From an uncultured Spirochaetaceae bacterium (lineage in GTDB: Bacteria > Spirochaetota > Spirochaetia > Sphaerochaetales > Sphaerochaetaceae): a stretch of 64,000 nucleotides of DNA. The notes beneath the pieces were generated by a model, which made no database searches, was not told the DNA's origin, and saw only the letters and a list, made by a program, of their open reading frames with translations. This document shows positions 39,064 to 47,889 of the stretch, piece by piece (the first letter of the stretch is position 1; each line of letters opens with the position of its first letter). The stretch covers positions 1 to 64,000 of the forward strand of contig OMYY01000005.1 of NCBI GenBank assembly GCA_900315435.1, written 5' to 3'. The position numbers were made by a program, and so were the translations under genes.

Positions 39064-39180
39064 ATGAAAGTGAGAGCAAGTGTGAAGCCGATCTGTGACA
39101 AGTGCAAGGTTATCCGCCGCCATGGTGTTGTCAGAATCATCTGCGAGAACCCGAAGCACAAGCAGAGGCAGAAGGGTTGA
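39064..39180 (+). CDS. rpmJ: 50S ribosomal protein L36 (bL36)
   Basis: A 38-aa protein with a CCCH zinc site: C11, C14, C27 and H32 in [15 protein letters not shown]...CENPKHK. GAAGGAG lies about 9 nt upstream of the ATG. It sits between secY and rpsM as in other spirochetes and Gram-positives. Confidence 0.96.
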   Translation: MKVRASVKPICDKCKVIRRHGVVRIICENPKHKQRQKG

Positions 39181-39215
39181 TTTTCCAACCCACCATTGAA
39201 TGTAGGAGGCCATAA

Positions 39216-39581
39216 ATGGCAAGAATTGCTGGTGTTGATGTACCGAACAAGGCGACCAAGATCGCGTTGACGTATGTCTATGGCATTGGAAACAAGACCG
39301 CTATGGATATCTGCGCCAAGGCTGGTGTCGACCCGGATGCAAATATCAACACCTTGACCGTTGACCAGCTGGCTGTCGTCAGAAAGGTCATCGACGAGAA
39401 CTATAAAGTTGAAGGCAGACTTCGCACGGAAGTCGCGTTGAATATCAAGCGCCTTATGGACATTGGCTGCTACCGCGGCCTTCGCCACAGAAAGGGTCTT
39501 CCGGTTCGCGGTCAGAGAACCAGAACCAACGCAAGAACTCGCAAGGGTAAGAAGAAGACCGTTGCAGCGAAGAAGAAGTAA
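39216..39581 (+). CDS. rpsM: 30S ribosomal protein S13 (uS13)
   Basis: A 121-aa 30S head protein. [20 protein letters not shown] and [20 protein letters not shown] are near-invariant, with a basic C-terminal tail. TGTAGGAGG precedes the ATG. Confidence 0.97.
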   Translation: MARIAGVDVPNKATKIALTYVYGIGNKTAMDICAKAGVDPDANINTLTVDQLAVVRKVIDENYKVEGRLRTEVALNIKRLMDIGCYRGLRHRKGLPVRGQRTRTNARTRKGKKKTVAAKKK

Positions 39582-39595
39582 GGAGCAGGTAAGAA

Positions 39596-39973
39596 ATGGC
39601 TAACGTAAAACGCAAAGTTAAGAAGACGGTATACGAAGGCAACGTCTACATCCAGGCTACTTTCAACAATACCATCATCACCATTACGGATTTGCAGGGC
39701 AACGCTATTTCTTGGGCAAGTGCCGGTGGACTTGGTTTCCGCGGTGCCAAGAAGTCTACTCCGTATGCCGCTCAGACCACGATGGAGAAGGCCGCCAAGG
39801 CCGCTCTGGACTCCGGTCTGCAGGAAGTGAATGTCTTTGTGAAGGGACCCGGTGTCGGCCGTGAGAGCGCCATCCGTTCTCTTGGTGTGCTTGGCCTGAA
39901 GGTTCGCACCATCAGTGACTGCACCCCGATTCCCCACAATGGTTGCAGACCTCGCAAGAGCAGAAGAGTCTGA
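39596..39973 (+). CDS. rpsK: 30S ribosomal protein S11 (uS11)
   Basis: A 125-aa platform protein with [20 protein letters not shown] and [18 protein letters not shown] at the C terminus. TAAGGAGCAGG precedes the ATG. Confidence 0.97.
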   Translation: MANVKRKVKKTVYEGNVYIQATFNNTIITITDLQGNAISWASAGGLGFRGAKKSTPYAAQTTMEKAAKAALDSGLQEVNVFVKGPGVGRESAIRSLGVLGLKVRTISDCTPIPHNGCRPRKSRRV

Positions 39974-39991
39974 TGAGGAGCAGGTAAGAAA

Positions 39992-40633
39992 ATGGCAAGA
40001 TATACTGGACCAAAATGCAGGGTTTGCAGAGCTGAGCGCTGCAAGCTGTTTCTCAAGGGTGACCGTTGCCGCTCTGGCAAGTGCCCGCTGAACGATCTCA
40101 AGAATGCCGGTCTTCCTGGCCGCGATCCGAGAGCCCGTGCGAAGAAGCCGACAACCTATGGACTCCAGCTGGCTGAGAAGCAGAAGCTGAAGAAGACCTA
40201 TTGCATGCTCGAGAAGCAGTTCAAGAGAACCTTTGAGGAAGCTGCCCGCCGCCCCGGAATCACCGGTGAGACGCTTATCAGCCTGCTCGAGTGCCGCTTG
40301 GACAATGTCGTGTTCCGTCTCCACTTCGCCGCCAGCCGCAACCAGGCTGCCCAGCTGGTGAACCATGGCCACGTGATGGTCAATGGAAGACGGGTCAATA
40401 TTCCTTCCTACTCCGTGAAGCCGGGTGACGTGATCACCCTGACCCCGCGTGCGCAGAAGCTGACGCTGATCAAGCAGAACCTCGAAGAGTTTGGCAAGAG
40501 CGGTGTCTGCCCCTGGCTGTCGCTGGATCCGGATGCGATGAAAGGAACCTTCAACGCCGTCCCGAGAAGAAGTGAAGTTACTGAGCTCGAGAAGATCAAC
40601 GAGCAGCTGATCGTCGAGTTGTATTCCAAGTAA
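39992..40633 (+). CDS. rpsD: 30S ribosomal protein S4 (uS4)
   Basis: A 213-aa assembly initiator with an S4 RNA-binding domain (ECRLDNVVFRLHFAASRNQA, then HGHVMVNGRRVNIPSYSVKP). The N terminus has CRVCRAERCKLFLKGDRC, with four cysteines that could bind zinc. In E. coli, S4 represses the alpha operon. Confidence 0.97.
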   Translation: MARYTGPKCRVCRAERCKLFLKGDRCRSGKCPLNDLKNAGLPGRDPRARAKKPTTYGLQLAEKQKLKKTYCMLEKQFKRTFEEAARRPGITGETLISLLECRLDNVVFRLHFAASRNQAAQLVNHGHVMVNGRRVNIPSYSVKPGDVITLTPRAQKLTLIKQNLEEFGKSGVCPWLSLDPDAMKGTFNAVPRRSEVTELEKINEQLIVELYSK

Positions 40634-40643
40634 GGAGTAGTTC

Positions 40644-41711
40644 ATGGCACGCAAAAACCTGCTTAAGGGTTTCAAGAAACCCAAGGGGATTACTTTCGAG
40701 CATAGCGCAGTAGAAACGAACTATGGCAAATTCATCGCCTATCCGTTTGAGAGAGGCTTTGGAACTACCATTGGTAACACGCTCCGCAGAGTGCTTCTTT
40801 CCTCTATCCAGGGATATGCGGTCACTGCCGTGAAGTTCACCAGTTACGACAAAGATGGCAATGCCAAGATGATCGTCAGCGAGTACGAGCAGATTCCTGG
40901 TGTCCGTGAGGATATCATGGACATCACCGCCGCTCTGAAGAAGCTGCAGATCAGGATGCCCGAAGATGTGGAGGGTACCACCCTCTTGATCGAGTGCAAA
41001 GGCCCCGGAGTCGTAACCGGTGCAGACTTTGAGCGTGACCGGGTTGAGATTACCAACAAGGATTTGGTGGTCTTTACCATGATGGATGACTGCAACCTCG
41101 AGATGGAAGTACAGATCGACCTTGGCAGAGGGTACGTGCCGGCTGAAATCAACAAGAAATATGTTGAGGACGAGGCTGGTGTCATCCCTGTCGACGGCGT
41201 CTTCTCTCCCGTCAAACTGGTGAAGTACCACATCGAGCCGACCCGTGTTGGCTATCGTAACGATTACGATAAGCTGACGCTGGAGATTTGGACCGATGGC
41301 ACCATCGCTCCCCAGAATGCCTTGGCGGAAGCGGCCAAAATCGCGAAGGACCATTTCCAGATTTTCATCAATTTCGATGAGTCGCTGATCAACAGCAACG
41401 ACGAGATTGATGAGGAGGAAGCGAGAGTCCGCAAGATTCTGAACACCCCTGTGGAGGATTTGGAACTCACCGTTCGTTCGTCCAACTGTCTGAAGAACGC
41501 CAATATCAGAACCATTGGCGATCTGACCAAGAAGACCGAGGAAGAGATGGCCAAGACGAGGAATTTCGGTAAGAAGAGCCTCCAGGAGATTAAGGAGAAG
41601 CTCAAAGAGTGGAACCTGAGTCTCGGAATGACTGATTACAGTGTGCTGAAGACCGCCATGAGGGTTAACGGCGCAGCCGAGAATAAAGAGGATAATAGCA
41701 ATGAAGCATAA
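40644..41711 (+). CDS. rpoA: RNA polymerase alpha subunit
   Basis: A 355-aa protein with the N-terminal dimerisation domain ([20 protein letters not shown]) and the C-terminal DNA/activator-binding domain ([20 protein letters not shown], then [15 protein letters not shown]). It is slightly longer than E. coli alpha through an acidic C-terminal tail. Its last 11 nt overlap rplQ. Confidence 0.97.
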   Translation: MARKNLLKGFKKPKGITFEHSAVETNYGKFIAYPFERGFGTTIGNTLRRVLLSSIQGYAVTAVKFTSYDKDGNAKMIVSEYEQIPGVREDIMDITAALKKLQIRMPEDVEGTTLLIECKGPGVVTGADFERDRVEITNKDLVVFTMMDDCNLEMEVQIDLGRGYVPAEINKKYVEDEAGVIPVDGVFSPVKLVKYHIEPTRVGYRNDYDKLTLEIWTDGTIAPQNALAEAAKIAKDHFQIFINFDESLINSNDEIDEEEARVRKILNTPVEDLELTVRSSNCLKNANIRTIGDLTKKTEEEMAKTRNFGKKSLQEIKEKLKEWNLSLGMTDYSVLKTAMRVNGAAENKEDNSNEA

Positions 41712-42267
41712 GATTGGTTTCAACGCGCTGGACAGACGCTCCGCTGAGCGCAAGGCCCTCCTGCGTTCCATGGTCACCTCTCTGTTCAAGTATGAACGGA
41801 TTGAGACCACCAAACCGAAGGCTCTCGAGGTCCGCAAGAAGGCCGAGAAGCTCATTACTCGTGCAAAAGAGGACAACGTCCACAACCGCAGAGTCGCGGC
41901 CGCCTATATCTATGAGGAAGGTGTTGTCGCCAAGTTGTTCAACGAGATCGGACCCCTCTTCAAGGAGAGAAAGGGTGGTTACACCAGAATCCTGAAGACC
42001 GGTTTCCGTGTTGGCGACGCGGCTGAGATGTGCATCCTCGAGCTGGTCGAGAAGACCGCCGAACACGAGAAGAAGGCCGAGAAGCAGGCTGAAGAGAAGG
42101 AAGCGAAGGCTTCCGAGAAGAAGGCCGCTCCGAAGGCTGAGAAGGAGAACAAGGACGTGAAGAAGCACGCTCGTTCTTCGAAAGTCGCTGCTGCGAAGGG
42201 CTCTGCCAAGGCAGCAGGCGTCCGCAAGACGATGGCCGGCGGCAAGGCTGGCGGCGGGGACAAATAA
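41701..42267 (+). CDS. rplQ: 50S ribosomal protein L17 (bL17) with Lys/Ala-rich tail
   Basis: A 188-aa protein. The first ~120 residues are canonical L17 ([40 protein letters not shown]). They are followed by about 65 residues rich in Lys, Ala and Glu, ending GGKAGGGDK, which most bacteria lack. The gene overlaps rpoA by 11 nt and ends the alpha operon before a UUCG terminator. The tail may bind rRNA or be unstructured. Confidence 0.95.
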   Translation: MKHKIGFNALDRRSAERKALLRSMVTSLFKYERIETTKPKALEVRKKAEKLITRAKEDNVHNRRVAAAYIYEEGVVAKLFNEIGPLFKERKGGYTRILKTGFRVGDAAEMCILELVEKTAEHEKKAEKQAEEKEAKASEKKAAPKAEKENKDVKKHARSSKVAAAKGSAKAAGVRKTMAGGKAGGGDK

Positions 42268-42316
42268 GACCCGGATTTCCGTGTTGCGAATGCAAGAGGT
42301 CAGTGCTCTGACCAAG

Positions 42317-42342
42317 ACCGCTCCTTCGGGGGCGGTTTTTTT
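42317..42342 (+). terminator. Terminator of the S10-spc-alpha cluster
   Basis: ACCGCTCC/GGGGCGGT type stem (42317-42324/42329-42336) closed by a TTCG tetraloop, followed by a T7 run. It is a strong intrinsic terminator after rplQ. Confidence 0.92.
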
Positions 42343-42361
42343 CATGCTTCCCCGCCTGTCC

Positions 42362-42390
42362 TTGACAATCGGGCAAGGCACCCCTAGAAT
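42362..42390 (+). promoter_or_regulatory. Promoter of rny
   Basis: TTGACA (42362-42367), a 17-nt spacer and TAGAAT (42385-42390). The start near 42397 leaves a ~23-nt leader with a GGGGG ribosome site. Confidence 0.85.
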
Positions 42391-42419
42391 ATTTTTTATT
42401 ACAATTTAGGGGGTAGTAT

Positions 42420-43949
42420 ATGTCGTATGTTATTACTCTCCTGGTTGCTGTAGTTGGTATTGCTCTGGGCTGGAGCGCCCGTTGGCTGTATGCGAAATTT
42501 AAACTCACCTCCATCGAGCAGAAGGCTGCCCGTCTGGATGCTGAGGCTGTAAAAGAAGCGGAAGCAAAGAAAAACGAACTCGTTCTTGAGACGCGCAAAC
42601 AACTGCTGGACGAACAGCGCCAGCAGGAACGTGAAGCGCGAGAGCGCCAGAATGAACTGCAGAGGACGGAACGCCGCCTGCAGGACAAGGAAGAGGCACT
42701 CGAGAAAAAGCAAGGCGAGGTCGAGAATACCAAGAAACAACTGGGAGACCGCGAGAACGCGCTCAACGATCGGGAGAAGGCTCTCTCCGACCGTGAGGAT
42801 TCGCTTACCAGCGAGCTGGAGCGGATTGCCAGCATGACCGCCGACGAGGCGAAAAACGCAATCATGGCGCAGATGCAGGATGCCGCCCGCCATGACGCCC
42901 AGGTGGAGATCAATAAGATCGAGGCCGAGGCGCAGCTGACTGCCGACAAGAAAGCCAGGGACATCATCGTCTCTTCCATCCAGCGGCTTGCCTCCGAGGT
43001 GACCGGTGACACCACCGTCTCCTCCGTCAGCCTGCCCAGCGACGAGATGAAGGGACGCATCATCGGCCGAGAGGGACGCAACATCAGGACCCTTGAGACG
43101 CTGACCGGAGTGGATATCATCATTGACGATACTCCTGAGGCAGTCGTCATTTCCTGCTTTGATCCGGTGCGCCGCGAGATCGCCCGCGTCTCCCTTGAGC
43201 GCCTGGTGCAGGATGGCCGCATCCATCCGGCCCGCATCGAGGAGGTCGTCACCAAGGTCACCAAGGAAATCGCCCGTGTCGTCATGGACCAAGGCGAGAC
43301 CGTGGTATTCGACCTTGGCATCGGCAACATGAGCCAGGAGGCCATCAGGGCCCTTGGCAGGCTGTATTTCCGTACCAGTTACGGACAAAGCGTGCTGAAT
43401 CACAGCAAGGAAGTCGCCATCCTCGCCGGCATGATCGCCAAAGAGGTGGGCGCCGACAGCCAGCTGGCTATGCGCGCGGGCCTGTTGCACGATATCGGCA
43501 AGGGCATCGAGAGCGAAAGCGACCAGAACCATGCCGAATTGGGTGCCGACCTGGCCAAGCGGCTGGGCGAGGACCCGAAGGTGGTCAATGCCATTCTCGC
43601 GCACCATAACGATGTGGAGCCTGAGACGGTAGAGGCGGTGATCGTGCAGATCGCCGACGCGATCAGCGCTTCCCGTCCTGGAGCGAGACGCGAGACAATC
43701 GACAACTACATCAAGCGTCTCGAGTCTTTGGAAAAGATTGCCAAGGGCTTTGACGGTGTGGACAACGCATTCGCCATCCAGGCGGGCAGGGAACTCCGCA
43801 TCATGGTCAACAACGAGAAGGTGAATGACGAGCAGGCAAAGGATATCGCCCGCAAGATCGCCGAGAGGATCGAGGCTGAGCTTCGCTATCCCGGCCGTAT
43901 CAAGGTGACGATCATCCGCGAGACCCGCGTTGTCGAATACGCAAGGTAA
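42420..43949 (+). CDS. rny: Ribonuclease Y
   Basis: A 509-aa membrane-anchored endoribonuclease initiating mRNA decay. It has an N-terminal transmembrane helix (about 3-22), a long charged coiled coil (about 35-190), a KH domain (MKGRIIGREGRNIRTLE) and an HD domain with LLHDIGKG. The conserved C terminus ends YPGRIKVTIIRETRVVEYAR. It has its own promoter and is followed 2 nt later by ymdB, a conserved pairing. Confidence 0.97.
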   Translation: MSYVITLLVAVVGIALGWSARWLYAKFKLTSIEQKAARLDAEAVKEAEAKKNELVLETRKQLLDEQRQQEREARERQNELQRTERRLQDKEEALEKKQGEVENTKKQLGDRENALNDREKALSDREDSLTSELERIASMTADEAKNAIMAQMQDAARHDAQVEINKIEAEAQLTADKKARDIIVSSIQRLASEVTGDTTVSSVSLPSDEMKGRIIGREGRNIRTLETLTGVDIIIDDTPEAVVISCFDPVRREIARVSLERLVQDGRIHPARIEEVVTKVTKEIARVVMDQGETVVFDLGIGNMSQEAIRALGRLYFRTSYGQSVLNHSKEVAILAGMIAKEVGADSQLAMRAGLLHDIGKGIESESDQNHAELGADLAKRLGEDPKVVNAILAHHNDVEPETVEAVIVQIADAISASRPGARRETIDNYIKRLESLEKIAKGFDGVDNAFAIQAGRELRIMVNNEKVNDEQAKDIARKIAERIEAELRYPGRIKVTIIRETRVVEYAR

Positions 43950-43951
43950 CC

Positions 43952-44740
43952 ATGGCTGAGAAAAAGTCATTGAACGCCCTGATGCTGGGGGATGTCTGCG
44001 GACAACCCGGCCTCCGGGCGCTTTTTGTGTCCTTGGGAGCCCTGAAGAAGGAAACCAAGGCTGATGTGGTGGTGGTCAACGGCGAGAACGCCGCTGACGG
44101 ATTCGGACTGTCGGTGGGACAGATGAACCAGCTTTTTGCCCTGGGGGTCGACGTAATCACCAGTGGCAATCACATCTGGCAGCAGGAGGATCTGCGTCCT
44201 GTCCTGGACAGCGAGAACCGCCTGCTCCGGCCGGCAAACTACCCTGATGGTGCGCCTGGCCACGGCATGTGCGTCGTATCCACCCCTTGTGGCCCGGTGG
44301 CTGTCATCAACCTGCAGGGACGCATCGAGATGCCCCAGACCGATGATCCGTTCCGTGTCGGCTTGAAGCTGGCCCAGCAGGCGAGGCGCCAGACCCCTGT
44401 CGTGCTGGTCGACTTCCATGCCGAGGCTACCGACGAGAAGGAAGCGTTGGGGTTCTACTTGGACGGCAAGGTGAGCGTCGTGGTCGGGACCCACACCCAT
44501 GTGGCCACAGCCGACGCCAAGATCCTTCCTCATGGCACCGCCTACCAAACCGACTTGGGCTTTACCGGTCCGAAGGACAGCGTCATCGGCAGTGTGCCGG
44601 AAATCGCCATCCAGAAACAGCTCAGCCAGATGCCGCTGCGCAACCCGATCAAGGACGGCGATGCGGAGATCAACGGGGTGCTGGTCACTATCGACGTGGC
44701 AACCGGGCAGGCGCTTTCCATCAGGCGGATCCAGGCATGA
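43952..44740 (+). CDS. ymdB: YmdB-family metallophosphoesterase
   Basis: A 262-aa dimetal phosphodiesterase (TIGR00282 type). The B. subtilis homologue hydrolyses 2',3'-cyclic nucleotides and affects biofilm genes. Ligand motifs are present: GDVCGQPG at the start, NGEN, GNHIW, DFHAEATDEK and GTHTHVATAD. It is co-transcribed with rny (2-nt gap) and overlaps tlyA by 4 nt, pointing to a role in RNA metabolism. Confidence 0.93.
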   Translation: MAEKKSLNALMLGDVCGQPGLRALFVSLGALKKETKADVVVVNGENAADGFGLSVGQMNQLFALGVDVITSGNHIWQQEDLRPVLDSENRLLRPANYPDGAPGHGMCVVSTPCGPVAVINLQGRIEMPQTDDPFRVGLKLAQQARRQTPVVLVDFHAEATDEKEALGFYLDGKVSVVVGTHTHVATADAKILPHGTAYQTDLGFTGPKDSVIGSVPEIAIQKQLSQMPLRNPIKDGDAEINGVLVTIDVATGQALSIRRIQA

Positions 44741-45492
44741 GGAAGCGCGCGCTGATCGATCTCCTTTCCTTGCATTACCCGGACATCGGGAGGGAGAAAC
44801 TTGGCGCTTATATCATCTGCCGGAATGTGTTGGCTGGAGGAGAGGTCTGTGCCGATCCGAGGATGAAGTTTCCCGAGGACGTCCCGCTTTCCTTCACCTT
44901 TGAGAAATACGTCTCCCGCGGCGGCTACAAGCTGGAGCACGCCTTGAAAGCCTTCCACCTGGATGTCGCAGGCATGTGCATGCTGGATGCCGGATCCTCT
45001 ACCGGTGGCTTCACCGACTGCCTGCTGCAGCACGGAGCCAGTCTGGTCCACTCGGTCGACGTCGGGACCAACCAACTATCCTGGAAGCTCCGGCAGGATG
45101 GACGGGTCAAGGTACATGAGCAGCAGAACATCATGACTCTCGATGTCCTGGACCCGGCACCCCAGGCGGCGGTTTGCGACCTTTCCTTCCGTTCGATCAG
45201 CGGGGCTGCGGGCCACATCCTCTCGTTGTGCGGCAACAGCTGGCTGGTCAGCCTGATCAAGCCGCAATTCGAGTTGCCCAAAGGCCAGCCGGGTTTCCAC
45301 GGCGTAGTCACGGATCCGCAATTGCTGCGCGATGTCCTGTTGGCTGTCTACCGGCAACTTTCTGATGAGCATATTGCTGTTCGGGATATTGTCAAGAGTC
45401 CCATTACCGGCCGGAAGGGAAATACCGAGTACCTGGCGCTCCTAGCCCTGGATGGGGCTTTGGATGAGCCATCATTTCTGGCGAAGCTCTGA
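44737..45492 (+). CDS. tlyA: TlyA-family rRNA 2'-O-methyltransferase
   Basis: A 251-aa SAM-dependent FtsJ/TlyA-type enzyme. TlyA homologues methylate 16S/23S rRNA cytidines and influence capreomycin sensitivity. The N-terminal ~65 residues are an S4-like domain, then FEKYVSRGGYKLEHALKAF, the SAM motif MLDAGSSTGGFTDCLLQHGA and SVDVGTNQLSWKLRQDGRV. The start overlaps ymdB (ATGA). Its 3' end overlaps the convergent GerMN gene by 21 bp. Confidence 0.92.
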   Translation: MRKRALIDLLSLHYPDIGREKLGAYIICRNVLAGGEVCADPRMKFPEDVPLSFTFEKYVSRGGYKLEHALKAFHLDVAGMCMLDAGSSTGGFTDCLLQHGASLVHSVDVGTNQLSWKLRQDGRVKVHEQQNIMTLDVLDPAPQAAVCDLSFRSISGAAGHILSLCGNSWLVSLIKPQFELPKGQPGFHGVVTDPQLLRDVLLAVYRQLSDEHIAVRDIVKSPITGRKGNTEYLALLALDGALDEPSFLAKL

Positions 45493-45996
45493 GAGGGGCT
45501 GCCCCTCGACCAGAATCTGCACCCTGTCGACAGCCTCGAAAGCCTGCATGGTCGCTTCCAGCTGTTCCTCTGCTTTGTCCAGGTCGGGAGAATCGAGGAA
45601 CTGACGGGAAAGGTCGACAAAGAGCGTGCGGCTGGAGAGGGTGCAGCCGATCAGCTCGGTACGGGGGGAGATAAAGCTGGCGGCTCCTTTCTTGACGCTT
45701 GCCAAGTCCGGGCCTGCGATCAGGTTCTCCAATGTGTCGTGGTATTGGTCACCCCCAAGCCGCTTCTGCCATTGCCGGAAACTGACCTCCCTCAGCGCGC
45801 TGTCGAGGAATGAGACAGTGACCTGCCGGTGGTCGCTTGCCACTTGTTCGACGGAGCGTGAGGCCAAGAGTTCCCGTACTCCGCTTCTCCGGAAGGCATC
45901 CCGGATTTTGGGCAGGCATCCCAGGACCAGCAGGCCGGAGAGGACCAGCCAGCAGAGCCATGCGGCCAGATAGGGGTGTTTCGGAAAATGGCGCAT
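45472..45996 (-). CDS. GerMN-domain putative lipoprotein
   Basis: A protein of about 174 aa. A hydrophobic N-terminal segment ends in LLVLGC, a passable lipobox. The C-terminal region (AASFISPRTELIGCTLSSRT, LFVDLSRQFLDS) resembles the GerMN domain of GerM/LpqB-type envelope proteins. Function in a non-sporulating spirochete is unknown. The start is uncertain: the ATG at 45996 gives the best signal peptide, an in-frame ATG at 46038 is possible, and neither has a strong ribosome site. Confidence 0.65.
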   Translation of the reverse strand: MRHFPKHPYLAAWLCWLVLSGLLVLGCLPKIRDAFRRSGVRELLASRSVEQVASDHRQVTVSFLDSALREVSFRQWQKRLGGDQYHDTLENLIAGPDLASVKKGAASFISPRTELIGCTLSSRTLFVDLSRQFLDSPDLDKAEEQLEATMQAFEAVDRVQILVEGQPLSELRQK

Positions 45997-46080
45997 AGCC
46001 TGAGTGTACCCGACCAGCCACAGCCTTTCCAGTGGCATCGTGTTTGGGACAGGTTTTTCCTCGGAACGGCAGGAAAAGCG

Positions 46081-46109
46081 TTGAGCCCTTTTTTTATCTG
46101 CGATACCAT
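46081..46109 (+). promoter_or_regulatory. Putative promoter of ptsI
   Basis: TTGAGC (46081-46086), a 17-nt spacer and TACCAT (46104-46109). The start would fall at 46116-46119, essentially at the ptsI ATG, and no Shine-Dalgarno is present. Confidence 0.5.
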
Positions 46110-46118
46110 GACTATACC

Positions 46119-47831
46119 ATGATTCAACGAAAAGGCATCGGTACAGCATACGGTCTTGTGCGGGGCGAGGCCTATCTTTACCTCCACCATCCGGTCGCGG
46201 TAGCCCACGATTCCATCACTTCGGAGCAGGTGCCCGGCGAGATCCGGCGGTTCCATCAGGCGGTCGATGCCGCCATCGCCCTGCTGCGGGAAGGCAAGGG
46301 TGACAAGACCAGCCAGAGCATCATCGATACCCACGTGATGATGCTGGAGGATCCGGCCTTCAAGAGCCAGGTGGAGGACCGCATCACCCAGGACCTGGTC
46401 TGTGCCCCTTGGGCGGTCGAGTCGGTGGCGGAGCAGATGGTCAGCATGCTCGACCAGAGCGGAGACGCGAGCCTGAAAGAGCGCTGCGATGATTTGCGAG
46501 ACGTCTCTTTCCAGGTGATCGAGTGCCTTGAAGGCAGGAACCGCGGGAGCCTGGACCATCTGGACCATGACGTGATCCTGGTCAGCGACCGGCTGATGCC
46601 GAGCGAGCTCTTCCTGATGGACAAGACCCATGTGAAGGGCATCGCCCTCGATTCCGGCGGCCCCACCAGCCACGTGGCCATCCTTACCCGCTCCCTCCGT
46701 ATCCCCTCGGTCATCGGTCTCGGCGACCTTTCCAGCCATGTCAGGCCGGCCAGCCAGGTGGTGGTCAACGGATTCGCTGGCAGCGTGGTGGTCGACCCCG
46801 ACCAAGATACGTTGGAAAAATTCCATTACGATTTCCAACGGCTGTGGCTCCACGACCGCGAGCTGGAGAAACTCGCCAGGGAGACGACCGTCATGAAGGA
46901 CGGCCGGATGCTGCATCTGATGGCCAACATCGAGATGATCGAGGAGGTGGACCACATCCATGAGGTGGGCTGCGACGGAGTGGGCCTGTTCCGTTCCGAG
47001 TACCTGATCATCAATCAAGGGGAAAATGTCAGCGAGGAGGTGCAGTTCAACGACTACCGCACCATCATCGAGAAGATGGCACCCAAGCCGGTGACCATCC
47101 GTACGTTCGACGTTGGCGGGGACAAGGTGGTTCCCGGACTGGGCATCGACGAGCAGAACCCGATTCTTGGCTGGCGTGCTGTCCGCTTCTGTCTGTCCCG
47201 CAGGGATATCTTCCTGACCCAGCTTCGGGCCCTGCTCCGGGCTTCCGTCTATGGGAAGCTCAGGATCATGTTCCCGATGATCAGCGGTGTCGGAGAGCTG
47301 GACTCGGTGCTTGATGTGCTGGAGGAAGCCAAGCGTTCGCTTGCCGCCGCAGGCATTCCCTACGACAAGGATGTCCAGGTCGGGACGATGATCGAAGTGC
47401 CAAGCGCCGCGCTTTGCGCCGACCTGCTTGCCAAGCGTGTCGACTTTTTCTCGATCGGTACCAACGACCTGATCCAGTACACCTTGGCCGTTGACCGCGG
47501 GAACGAGAAAATCTCCTATCTCTACCAGCCCTTCCATCCGGCGGTGCTCCGTTCGATCCGCATGGTCATCGCGGCGGCCCATGCCGCCCACATCCCTTGC
47601 GGCATGTGCGGAGAGATGGCAGGCGACCCCCGCTGCTCGGTACTGCTTGCCGGTCTCGGGCTGGACGAGTTCTCCATGGACCCCCAGAAGGTGCTGGAGG
47701 TTCGCAGTGTGCTGCGCTCCGTCAGCTGGCAGGAGGCGAAGGAACTGAAAGACCGGGTCATGACGCTGGAGAGCGCCGATGCCGTGAGCCACACGATGGA
47801 AATCTGGATGAAGGACCATCAGGCCAGATAG
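46119..47831 (+). CDS. ptsI: PTS enzyme I (PEP-protein phosphotransferase)
   Basis: A 570-aa cytosolic enzyme that transfers phosphate from PEP to HPr. The phosphorylated His is H185 in GGPTSHVAIL. The PEP-binding TIM barrel has GLFRSEYL, TIRTFDVGGDK, the FSIGTNDLIQY motif and CGEMAGDP with the catalytic Cys. There is no HPr gene or sugar-specific component adjacent, so it may serve a regulatory or shared PTS. No ribosome-binding site precedes the ATG. Confidence 0.95.
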   Translation: MIQRKGIGTAYGLVRGEAYLYLHHPVAVAHDSITSEQVPGEIRRFHQAVDAAIALLREGKGDKTSQSIIDTHVMMLEDPAFKSQVEDRITQDLVCAPWAVESVAEQMVSMLDQSGDASLKERCDDLRDVSFQVIECLEGRNRGSLDHLDHDVILVSDRLMPSELFLMDKTHVKGIALDSGGPTSHVAILTRSLRIPSVIGLGDLSSHVRPASQVVVNGFAGSVVVDPDQDTLEKFHYDFQRLWLHDRELEKLARETTVMKDGRMLHLMANIEMIEEVDHIHEVGCDGVGLFRSEYLIINQGENVSEEVQFNDYRTIIEKMAPKPVTIRTFDVGGDKVVPGLGIDEQNPILGWRAVRFCLSRRDIFLTQLRALLRASVYGKLRIMFPMISGVGELDSVLDVLEEAKRSLAAAGIPYDKDVQVGTMIEVPSAALCADLLAKRVDFFSIGTNDLIQYTLAVDRGNEKISYLYQPFHPAVLRSIRMVIAAAHAAHIPCGMCGEMAGDPRCSVLLAGLGLDEFSMDPQKVLEVRSVLRSVSWQEAKELKDRVMTLESADAVSHTMEIWMKDHQAR

Positions 47832-47889
47832 GTGTTGCCTTTTTCGTTCCTTCATGAGATTATTCAATCTCCTTCAAGGAATAAAGCAA

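Noticed and set aside
42061-42267. Frameshift or fusion creating the long L17 tail
   Set aside because: The frame is continuous, composition changes gradually, and the gene ends before a proper terminator; a genuine extension is simpler.
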